Shown: in pieces, positions 57,804 to 64,000 of the stretch | Layout: each line of letters begins with the position of its first letter | How positions within the stretch are numbered: position 1 is the stretch's first letter | From: DASQPE01 sp964519805 | GTDB lineage: Bacteria > Gemmatimonadota > Gemmatimonadetes > Gemmatimonadales > GWC2-71-9 | Direction of reading: 5' to 3' | NCBI GenBank assembly: GCA_964519805.1 | Contig: CAZFKN010000003.1 | Span: 1 to 64,000 of the forward strand | Length of the DNA stretch: 64,000 nt | Notes under the pieces: model-generated | The model's input: only the letters and a program-made list of their open reading frames with translations | Told to the model about the DNA's origin: nothing | Databases searched by the model: none | Translations under genes and position numbers: made by a program

Positions 57804-58706
57804 ATGCCAAGCGCTGCCCTGAAGGCCGCCTTTCTCGGTCTCGGCGCCATCGGTCGGCCGATGGCTGCACACCTCGCCGGCAAGACGGACCTCGTGGTCT
57901 GGAACCGCACGCGAGCCCGCGCCGAGGAGTTCGCCACCCGGCACGGCGCTCGGGTGGGAGCGACGCCGCGCGAAACGGCGGCCGGCGCCGAGGTCGTGCT
58001 CACCTGCCTCCCGACGTCGGCGGAGCTGGAGCAGTTGCTGGAGGGGGCGGACGGCCTTGAGGCGGGGCTGGCACGCGGGGCGTTGCTGCTCGACTGCACC
58101 TCCGGCGACCCGGCGGCATCTCGGCGCATCGCCGCGCGACTGGCCGCGCGGGGCGTGGCGTTCGCCGATTGCCCGGTGAGCGGGGGTACCAATGGAGCGG
58201 AGGCCGGCACGCTGACGGTCATGGTCGGGGGGGACGCCGCGACGTTCGCTCGGGCGCGCCCCGTGCTCGAGATGTTCGGCCAGCGGATCGACCACTTGGG
58301 GCCCGTTGGGGCCGGCCAGGCCGTGAAGGCGGTGAACAACGCGCTGCTGGCGGCCCACATTCTCGCCTTCGGCGAGGGGTTCGCCGCGCTGGCCAAGGCG
58401 GGGGTCCCCGCCCGGAAAGCCATCGACATCGTGAACGCGTCCAGCGGGCGGTCGTTCGTGAGCGAGGTGCTGGCCCCCGACCGGGTCCTGAGCGGCCGGT
58501 GGCCCAGGACGTTCCGGCTTGCCTTGCTGGAGAAGGACGTTCGGATTGCGCTGAGCGTGCTGGATGCCAACGGCGTGCGGGGACCGCTGCTGCATCTCGT
58601 GGGCGACCTCTTCCAGCGGGCCCGGACCGCGCTGGGTGAGGACGCGGACCACGTAGAAGCGGTCAGACTCATCGAGCGGGAGGCGGGTGTCGAGATCCGC
58701 GGGTGA
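57804..58706 (+). CDS. NAD(P)-dependent beta-hydroxyacid dehydrogenase
   Basis: The 300-residue product belongs to the 3-hydroxyisobutyrate dehydrogenase family. It has a Rossmann start AFLGLGAIGRPMAAHLA, the substrate motif DCPVSGGTNGAEAGTLTVMVGG, and the catalytic Lys in GAGQAVKAVNNALLAAH. Possible substrates are 3-hydroxyisobutyrate, tartronate semialdehyde or glyoxylate. The ATG at 57804 is preceded by GGAGG; an ATG at 57777 is an alternative. It overlaps nothing, and ends 69 bases before the next gene's chosen start. Confidence 0.88.
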   Translation: MPSAALKAAFLGLGAIGRPMAAHLAGKTDLVVWNRTRARAEEFATRHGARVGATPRETAAGAEVVLTCLPTSAELEQLLEGADGLEAGLARGALLLDCTSGDPAASRRIAARLAARGVAFADCPVSGGTNGAEAGTLTVMVGGDAATFARARPVLEMFGQRIDHLGPVGAGQAVKAVNNALLAAHILAFGEGFAALAKAGVPARKAIDIVNASSGRSFVSEVLAPDRVLSGRWPRTFRLALLEKDVRIALSVLDANGVRGPLLHLVGDLFQRARTALGEDADHVEAVRLIEREAGVEIRG

Positions 58707-58774
58707 CCGGCCCTTGCCGCCGTCGGGGTTGCCTGACGAGTTTCCGGGCACATGGCCGTCTCACCTGCAATCCG

Positions 58775-59239
58775 ATGACCGAGAATTGGGGCTCGATCCA
58801 CCAGGAAGCAGCCGAAGTGCTGCTGGCCGATGGCATTCCGATCGACGGCAGCCTGCACTTGCTCTCGCGGATCGACTATCCGCCGGGTCCGGAAACCCCG
58901 CTCGAGATGCTCAATCGGGGCGATCCCTTCTATGCCCTGACGCGGGCGGGCGGCGGCGTGCTCTTCGTCCCCAAGGCGCAAACGGTGGTCATCACCTGCC
59001 GCCACCACGCTCCTCCCACTGATCCCGAGCGCTTCTCCGCGGCCAAACTGGTGCCCCTGGACGTGGTGCTGATCGGTGGACGCGAGCTCCACGGGCGGGC
59101 GGCGATCGAACTGCCCCCCGAGCGGAGCCGGGCGCTCGACTACGTCAACGGCCCGGGCACCTTCTTCGCGCTCTGGGCCGACGAGGTGACCCACTACGTG
59201 AACAAGTCGCTGGTACGCACCATCCGCCCACTGGACTAA
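58775..59239 (+). CDS. Unrecognised protein upstream of the PilT-like gene
   Basis: I cannot assign the 154-residue product. It has no signal or membrane helix. Conserved-looking blocks are SLHLLSRIDYPPGPETPLEMLNRGDPFYAL in part and FFALWADEVTHYVNKSLVRTIRPLD at the end. The composition suggests a small alpha/beta domain. The ATG at 58775 is chosen; the frame also opens at 58703 with an ATG that overlaps the stop of the dehydrogenase gene. It ends nine bases before the PilT-like gene and is probably co-transcribed with it, hinting at a pilus or motility role. Confidence 0.65.
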   Translation: MTENWGSIHQEAAEVLLADGIPIDGSLHLLSRIDYPPGPETPLEMLNRGDPFYALTRAGGGVLFVPKAQTVVITCRHHAPPTDPERFSAAKLVPLDVVLIGGRELHGRAAIELPPERSRALDYVNGPGTFFALWADEVTHYVNKSLVRTIRPLD

Positions 59240-59248
59240 CGAGGCTTC

Positions 59249-60676
59249 GTGGCTCGCATCGATCAACTCATCCGGGTGCTGCACGAGCAGCGGGGCGACT
59301 CGCTGCAGCTGGTCGTAGGGAAGCCCGCAGTGCTCGTGCGCGACGGCGCGACCCGCGCGCTGACCAAGGATCCGCTGACCGACGCGCAGATCGCTGCGCT
59401 GCTGCGTGAGATCGCTCCGGCGGAAGCGGCGACCCGCGTCGGCTCGACCGCCGGCGTGGACTTCGAGTACCGCGCACCATCCGGCTCCGTGCAGGTCGCG
59501 AGCCGCGTCGCGGAAGCCACGCTTCGGCCCGTCGCGGTGGCGGTCGCCGGCCCGGCCGGCCGGAGCGAGGCGGAGCTCAAGGAGCTGCGCGCGGCGATCG
59601 ATGCGCTGTTCCGGCGGCTCGTCGAGTCGGGGGCGTCCGACCTCCACCTCCGGACGGGGGAGCCGCCGCTTCTCCGGCGTGACGGCGAGCTGGTCCGCCT
59701 GCCGGGGGACCCGCTGCCCTCCGATCGCCTCGACGGGATGCTCACCAGCATCATGGAAGCGAAGGAGTTGGGGGAGTATCGCGAGCTCAACGACACCGAT
59801 TGGGCCTACGAGATCGAGGGCCTCGCGCGCTTTCGTTGCAACGCCGGCCGCGATCGCCGTGGCCCGATGGCGGTGTTCCGCACCATCCCCGGGCGGGTGA
59901 TGTCGGCGGACGACATGGGCCTGACCCGGGAAGTGCAGAACCTCTGCTACCTGACCAAGGGCCTCGTGCTCGTGACCGGCCCCACGGGGTCCGGCAAGTC
60001 CACCACGCTCGCAGCCCTCGTGGATCTGATCAACACCACCCGGACCGACCACATCATCACGATCGAGGACCCGATCGAGTTCGTCCACCAGAGCAAGAAG
60101 TGTCTGGTCACACAACGACAGATCGGACTTCACACCCGCACGTTCAAGCACGCGCTTCGGGCGGCGCTGCGTGAGGACCCGGACATCGTGCTGGTGGGCG
60201 AGATGCGAGACCTGGAGACCGTGTCGATCGCGATCGAGACGGCGGAGACGGGACACCTGGTCTTCGGGACGCTGCATACCACGACGGCGGCCTCGACGAT
60301 CGACCGGATCATCGACCAGTTCCCCGCCGACCGGCAGTCGCAGATCCGGGTGATGCTGTCGGAATCGCTCCGGGGCGTGATCGCCCAGACGCTGTGTCGC
60401 AAGGTGGGCGGGGGCCGCGTGGCGGCCCGCGAGATCCTCCTCACCATCCCGGCCGTGTCGAACCTGATCCGCGAGGGCAAGACCTTCCAGATTCCGTCCA
60501 TCATGCAGACCAACCGGAAGGCGGGCATGGTGACGTTGAACGATGCCTTGATGGAGCTGGTGGATCAGAAGCAGGTCGAGCCGAAGGAAGCGTACATGAA
60601 GTCCGTGGAGAAAGCCGGGTTCGTGCAGGCGCTCAAGTCGAAGCGCCACGACCTCTCCTTCCTCGGCGACGCGTGA
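59249..60676 (+). CDS. PilT-like type IV pilus ATPase with duplicated N-terminal domain
   Basis: The 475-residue secretion ATPase has Walker A GPTGSGKST from residue 244, the Asp box ITIEDPIEFVH, Walker B ILVLVGEMRD-like (DIVLVGEMRD) and the His box GHLVFGTLHTT. LIREGKTFQIPSIMQT corresponds to the retraction-related AIRNLIRE region of PilT. The N-terminal 110 residues resemble the normal N1 domain that follows them: LQLVVGKPAVLVRDGATRAL against LHLRTGEPPLLRRDGELVRL. PilT proteins are usually about 350 residues. It retracts pili at the inner membrane, probably twitching motility. The start is GTG. Confidence 0.9.
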   Translation: MARIDQLIRVLHEQRGDSLQLVVGKPAVLVRDGATRALTKDPLTDAQIAALLREIAPAEAATRVGSTAGVDFEYRAPSGSVQVASRVAEATLRPVAVAVAGPAGRSEAELKELRAAIDALFRRLVESGASDLHLRTGEPPLLRRDGELVRLPGDPLPSDRLDGMLTSIMEAKELGEYRELNDTDWAYEIEGLARFRCNAGRDRRGPMAVFRTIPGRVMSADDMGLTREVQNLCYLTKGLVLVTGPTGSGKSTTLAALVDLINTTRTDHIITIEDPIEFVHQSKKCLVTQRQIGLHTRTFKHALRAALREDPDIVLVGEMRDLETVSIAIETAETGHLVFGTLHTTTAASTIDRIIDQFPADRQSQIRVMLSESLRGVIAQTLCRKVGGGRVAAREILLTIPAVSNLIREGKTFQIPSIMQTNRKAGMVTLNDALMELVDQKQVEPKEAYMKSVEKAGFVQALKSKRHDLSFLGDA

Positions 60677-60705
60677 CCCCGGCACCGCCGACGGGACGCC
60701 CCCCG

Positions 60706-61482
60706 ATGCCCGTACTGGTGCTCGTGTCGCCCCAGGATCTGGTCAACGTCGCCAGCGCCGTCCGCATCGCCAAGAACTTCGGGATCGAGGCGATTCGGCT
60801 GGTCAATCCCGAGGTTGAGCTCGACGCCTATCGGATCGAGGGGATCGCCCACAACACGGCGGACGTCGTGGGACGCATGACCATCCACGCCTCGCTGGCC
60901 GACGCGCTGACGGACTGCGTCTACGCGGCGGTGCTGACCGGACGTGAGCGCGCGGCCAAGCGCTCGGTTCTCCGGCCCCGGGAAGCGGCGGCCCGGCTGG
61001 TGCAGCGGTCCGCGGAGGGTCCGGTGGCGTTCGTGGCGGGGCGGGAGGACTCGGGGCTCACGAACGACGAGTTGGACTGCTGCGACGCGCTGGTGACGAT
61101 CTCCACCGATCCGGCGCACCCATCGCTCAATCTGGCCCAGGCCGTGGCCATCATGGCGTACGAGATCTGGCTGGCCGGGGGCGGCGACGAGTTGCCGTTC
61201 AAGCCGCCGCGGAAGACCGCCCCTCCGGCCACGCATGAGATTCTGGAAGCGCTATTCGCCGACTGGGAACGGGCGCTCTGGGCCATCGATTTCTTCAAGA
61301 CGCGCCATCCGGAGCACGTCATGCGGTCGTTCCGCGAGCTGGTCTTCCGGGCGGCTCCGGACGCTCGAGAGGCTTCGCTGCTCCGTGCCATGGGAATCGA
61401 AGTCGGCCGGTTCCTCGCTCGGGAAGGGATGCTCGAGCGCCAGGATCCGCCGGGGCGGGCGCCGTCCGGAGCGGAGGCCTGA
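60706..61482 (+). CDS. TrmJ-like tRNA/rRNA ribose methyltransferase (SPOUT)
   Basis: The 258-residue product shows the SpoU/TrmH knot motifs: VNVASAVRIAKNFGI, FVAGREDSGLTNDEL and HPSLNLAQAVAIMAYEIW. The C-terminal 80 residues form the helical extension typical of TrmJ, which methylates ribose 32 of tRNA. The ATG at 60706 is chosen; an in-frame GTG at 60673 overlaps the PilT stop by four bases and is also possible. It lies between the PilT-like gene and a small unknown gene. Confidence 0.85.
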   Translation: MPVLVLVSPQDLVNVASAVRIAKNFGIEAIRLVNPEVELDAYRIEGIAHNTADVVGRMTIHASLADALTDCVYAAVLTGRERAAKRSVLRPREAAARLVQRSAEGPVAFVAGREDSGLTNDELDCCDALVTISTDPAHPSLNLAQAVAIMAYEIWLAGGGDELPFKPPRKTAPPATHEILEALFADWERALWAIDFFKTRHPEHVMRSFRELVFRAAPDAREASLLRAMGIEVGRFLAREGMLERQDPPGRAPSGAEA

Positions 61483-61484
61483 GC

Positions 61485-61967
61485 ATGGGACGATCCGCAG
61501 GGTACTGGGCCGCCAACCCCTACCGGCTGGCGGACACCGCGCCGAAGCCGTCGGCGCCCTACCGAGACCTGCCCGCCGCAGTGGCCGGCCGGTTCCGCCT
61601 CGCCCGAACCGGCCTGCTCGCAATCCGGACCGCCGCGGAGCAAGTGCGGTTCATGGGATCGCCATGGGGCTGGACGTGGGAATACGGCATCGGGTCGCGC
61701 AAGCTCTGCTGGCTGCATCCGATTGCGACGGGCACGAGCGGCACCTTCACGTTGACCGAGGAGGAGGCGTCGAAGACCCTCGCCCTGCCTCGCCTGGCCG
61801 AGGTGCTGCGCCAGGCGCTCCGGGATGGCCAGAAGACCGGCCCGGTCAAGTGGTGCTGGATGGCGCTGAACGACCGCCGGAGCATCGAGGTGTTTCTCAG
61901 TCTGGTGCGGCGGAAAGCGGAATGGATCGGGGCGTCGGCGGCGATCCGGCGCCGGCGCGCCGTCTAG
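61485..61967 (+). CDS. Small DUF3788-like protein
   Basis: The 160-residue soluble protein contains GWTWEYGIGSRKLCWLHP, a central GTFTLTEEEA strand pair and GPVKWCWMALNDRRSIEVFLSLVRRK, reminiscent of DUF3788/YdhG-like small domains. It has no known function. The ATG is three bases after the methyltransferase stop, so it is in the same operon. The assignment is by pattern only. Confidence 0.6.
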   Translation: MGRSAGYWAANPYRLADTAPKPSAPYRDLPAAVAGRFRLARTGLLAIRTAAEQVRFMGSPWGWTWEYGIGSRKLCWLHPIATGTSGTFTLTEEEASKTLALPRLAEVLRQALRDGQKTGPVKWCWMALNDRRSIEVFLSLVRRKAEWIGASAAIRRRRAV

Positions 61968-61988
61968 TCGATCGTGCACTTCGCGCGG

Positions 61989-62018
61989 TTGTGGAGTCTC
62001 ACGGCGGACCGCTATACT
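61989..62018 (+). promoter_or_regulatory. Promoter of the alternative complex III operon
   Basis: TTGTGG (61989-61994) and TATACT (62013-62018) are separated by 18 bases. Transcription would start near 62025, about 130 bases before the cytochrome gene; the leader begins with a CCGCCC-GAG-GGCGG hairpin. Confidence 0.6.
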
Positions 62019-62154
62019 TACTGCCGCCCGAGGGCGGACTCTCCCGGCTTGGAGCATTCCGCGTTCAATCGCTTCACGTTCTGACTTCTCGCGCGGCCCG
62101 CATCGGTTGGGACGCGATGACTTCGAGCAGCCCGGCGTTTGACTGGTGAGGACG

Positions 62155-62757
62155 ATGCGGAAGCTGGTTCTGATCGGGGTGGGGGCGGTGGTGGGGGCGG
62201 TGGCGATCGGCCTCGGTGCACTCGCGCTCACGTCGGGCTCGAGCCGCGCGCAGGCACCCAAAGCGGTCCCGGACTCGGCCAGGGCACCGCTCCTCGCCGC
62301 GGGCGACACGGCGCACCTGCTCGGGCCCAGACAGCCCATCTTCTTCCGCCACGACATCCACGCCGGCCAGTACAAAATCCAGTGCCAATATTGCCACTAC
62401 TCGGTCGCCGTCTCGGCGGAGCCGGGTATTCCTTCGATGCAGACCTGCATGGGCTGCCATACGGTCATCGCCGGCAGCGACAGCAGTCACAAAGTCGAGA
62501 TCAAGAAACTCCGCGACGCGTGGAGCCAGAAGAAGCCGGTCGAGTGGGTACGGGTCCACTACGTGGCGCGGCACGTCCACTTCCCCCATATGCGGCACAT
62601 CAAGGCTCTCGGCCCGAATGCGTGCCAGACGTGTCACGGGGACGTGGCCCGCATGCCCGAGATCTACAAAGTGAACAACGTCAATAACATGGGTTTTTGC
62701 ATCTCGTGTCACCTGCAGCGGAACGTGACGCGCGACTGTACCGCGTGTCATTACTAG
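62155..62757 (+). CDS. actA: Pentahaem cytochrome c subunit of alternative complex III
   Basis: The 200-residue product has a membrane anchor or uncleaved signal (LVLIGVGAVVGAVAIGLGAL) and five CxxCH haem sites: CQYCH, CMGCH, CQTCH, CISCH and CTACH, plus several His/Met that may be distal ligands. This is the pattern of ActA. Alternative complex III is a quinol oxidase that passes electrons to cytochrome c or an adjacent oxidase. The ATG at 62155 is used; a GTG nine bases upstream is in frame. The next gene is actB, which makes the assignment firm. Confidence 0.9.
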   Translation: MRKLVLIGVGAVVGAVAIGLGALALTSGSSRAQAPKAVPDSARAPLLAAGDTAHLLGPRQPIFFRHDIHAGQYKIQCQYCHYSVAVSAEPGIPSMQTCMGCHTVIAGSDSSHKVEIKKLRDAWSQKKPVEWVRVHYVARHVHFPHMRHIKALGPNACQTCHGDVARMPEIYKVNNVNNMGFCISCHLQRNVTRDCTACHY

Positions 62758-62797
62758 ATGCGAGCTAGCAGCTGACTTGTTGACTTTCGGAGCCTTC

Positions 62798-64000
62798 ATG
62801 GCCGACGAAGCCCCAAACCCGTCAACCATCGACCGCCGTCGCTTCCTCTCCGTGCTGGGAGTGTCCGGGGCGGGGGCGGCGGTCCTTGCCGGCTGTTCGA
62901 CCGACCGGGTGCAGAAGCTCATCCCGTACCTCGTTCAATCGGAAGACCAGGTCCCCGGGGTCGCCACGTGGTACGCGAGCACGTGCACCGAGTGCTCTGC
63001 CGGGTGCGGGCTGCACGTGAAGACCCGGGAGGGTCGCGCGATCAAGCTCGAGGGGAACCCGGAGCATCCGATCAACCGGGGAAAGCTCTGCTCCCGGGGC
63101 CAGGCTGCGCTCCAGGGCCTCTACAACCCCGGACGCGTCAGCGCGCCGATGGCCCGCACCGCCGGGGGCGGCTTCCAGGAGATCACCTGGGATGACGCCA
63201 TCCAGCGCCTCGGAGCCAAGCTCTCCTCCGCGGGCGGGAAGGTCGCCGTGATCTCGGGCGCGGGTCGCGGCACGTTTTCCGACCTCCTCGCCGACTGGAC
63301 CACTGCGCTCGGTGGGCGGATGGTGCGATACCGGCCCTTCGATCACGAGCCGCTCCGCGCCGCCAACAAGGCTGTGTTCGGCCGCGACGAGCTCCCCGCA
63401 CACGATTTCGGCCGGGCTCAGTACGTCGTGTCGTTCGGGGCCGACTTCCTGGAGACCTGGCTGGCTCCGGTCGAGAACCAGCGCGGCTTCGCCCAATCCC
63501 ACGGCTTCCACGACGGCCGGATGGCCCGGCACGTGGCCTTCGCGCCCCGCATGTCGCTGACCGCGCAGAACGCCGACGAGTGGCACGCGATCCGGCCCGG
63601 GTCGGAGGCGGCGGTGGCCCTGGCCCTCGCCAACCTCCTGGTCACCGAACACGGCGCGAGCGCTGGCTCGTTTGTGGCGTCCCTCGCCGGGTTCACGCCG
63701 GAAATGGCCGGGAAGGAGTCCGGCGTCCCCGTCGACGCCCTCCGCCGTATCGCCGCCGACCTTGCAGCCGCCAAGCCGAGCCTCGCGGTGGCGGGCGGCG
63801 TGGGAAGCCAGCATCGAGGGGCGGTCGAGGTGTGCGCCGCCGTCGCGATCCTCAACTGGGTTGCCGGCAACGTCGGACAGACCGTGCTCTTCGGAGCGGA
63901 CCTCGACGCCGGCGACGGGGTGCAGGCGCTCGACGCGATCGGGTCCGCGCTCGATGCCGGACAGGTGGCGGTGCTGCTGGTGCACGAGGCGAACCCGCTC
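62798..64000 (+). CDS. actB: Iron-sulfur/molybdopterin-like subunit of alternative complex III (3' truncated)
   Basis: The frame is open to the window end with 401 codons visible. The N-terminus has a TAT signal (DRRRFLSVLGVSG) with a lipobox-like LAGC. An iron-sulfur motif CTECSAGCGLHV and LCSRGQAAL lies next, followed by a molybdopterin-oxidoreductase-like domain (EITWDDAIQRL, VVSFGADFLETW). ActB is a fusion of such a domain with a C-terminal four-cluster ferredoxin part, which would lie beyond the window. It sits 40 bases after actA. Confidence 0.9.
   Translation, partial: MADEAPNPSTIDRRRFLSVLGVSGAGAAVLAGCSTDRVQKLIPYLVQSEDQVPGVATWYASTCTECSAGCGLHVKTREGRAIKLEGNPEHPINRGKLCSRGQAALQGLYNPGRVSAPMARTAGGGFQEITWDDAIQRLGAKLSSAGGKVAVISGAGRGTFSDLLADWTTALGGRMVRYRPFDHEPLRAANKAVFGRDELPAHDFGRAQYVVSFGADFLETWLAPVENQRGFAQSHGFHDGRMARHVAFAPRMSLTAQNADEWHAIRPGSEAAVALALANLLVTEHGASAGSFVASLAGFTPEMAGKESGVPVDALRRIAADLAAAKPSLAVAGGVGSQHRGAVEVCAAVAILNWVAGNVGQTVLFGADLDAGDGVQALDAIGSALDAGQVAVLLVHEANPL

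Noticed and set aside
57749..60685. A 978-codon open frame on the minus strand
   Set aside because: It lies opposite the dehydrogenase, the unknown gene and the PilT-like gene, all with clear motifs or coupling. Its product is rich in Arg, Gly, His and Gln with no domain, which is what the antisense of GC-rich genes looks like.

Overview
The window is a GC-rich (about two-thirds G+C by eye), gene-dense bacterial chromosome segment with no rRNA or tRNA gene, prophage, insertion sequence or CRISPR array that I can see. The gene content fits a Gram-negative aerobic heterotroph, most likely Gemmatimonadota: outer-membrane beta-barrel proteins, TAT and lipoprotein signals, several Ser/Thr kinases (one with a TPR tail), two M3 peptidases, an alternative complex III operon and a PIG-L type deacetylase with a GATase-like tail. 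The phylum is inferred from content only. A run of 100 Ns (56381-56480) shows that this is a draft or metagenomic scaffold, so single-base breaks such as the one in the 24.3-27.3 kb kinase gene may be assembly errors.

Layout. 0-5.7 kb (+): the end of a PIG-L-like protein, then a tightly overlapping Fbp-type ABC importer (binding lipoprotein, ATPase, fused double permease) and an MFS exporter. 5.7-9.8 kb (+): a DUF2339 membrane protein, an M3 oligoendopeptidase and infA with a strong terminator. 9.8-18.8 kb (-): cold-shock protein, a pseudokinase-kinase fusion coupled to a CGNR/ABATE protein, a diguanylate cyclase, a 5'-nucleotidase-like lipoprotein coupled to an HD hydrolase, queE and queC, and a TIGR01777 epimerase. 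18.8-22 kb: a secreted nuclease, a double-cupredoxin lipoprotein, a CBS-containing site-2 protease and an unknown protein. 22.4-32.3 kb: arginine decarboxylase (speA), then on the minus strand a frameshifted kinase-TPR gene, citrate synthase, a second M50 protease, queF, and a TetR regulator coupled to an acyl-CoA dehydrogenase. 32.5-34.2 kb: an Lrp regulator with a LysE-type exporter, and a beta-barrel protein.

34.3-53.4 kb is the nitrogen and branched-chain amino-acid core. gltB (-) and the leuA-ilvB-ilvN-ilvC-leuC-leuD-leuB operon (+) diverge from a 509-base region in which each side has its own promoter, short leader peptide and mutually exclusive RNA hairpins. They look like two back-to-back transcription attenuators: the leuA leader peptide is very rich in Leu, and the gltB leader has Val, Leu and Ile codons at the expected stall position. 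The pathway continues on the opposite strand as glnA-glnB-ilvD followed by an M3 peptidase. Glutamine synthetase, PII, glutamate synthase and the Leu/Ile/Val enzymes together link ammonium assimilation to branched-chain synthesis.

53.5-64 kb: an outer-membrane porin with a long structured leader, an acyl-CoA thioesterase, a gap-truncated membrane protein, dinB, a beta-hydroxyacid dehydrogenase, an unknown protein next to a PilT-like ATPase with a duplicated N-terminal domain, a TrmJ-type methyltransferase, a small unknown protein, and the start of the alternative complex III operon (pentahaem ActA and iron-sulfur ActB, the latter cut by the window end).

A second layer of structure is a family of intergenic heptanucleotide repeats (consensus GTRAGAR), seen as inverted arrays between leuC and leuD and after speA, with a short related array before ilvB.
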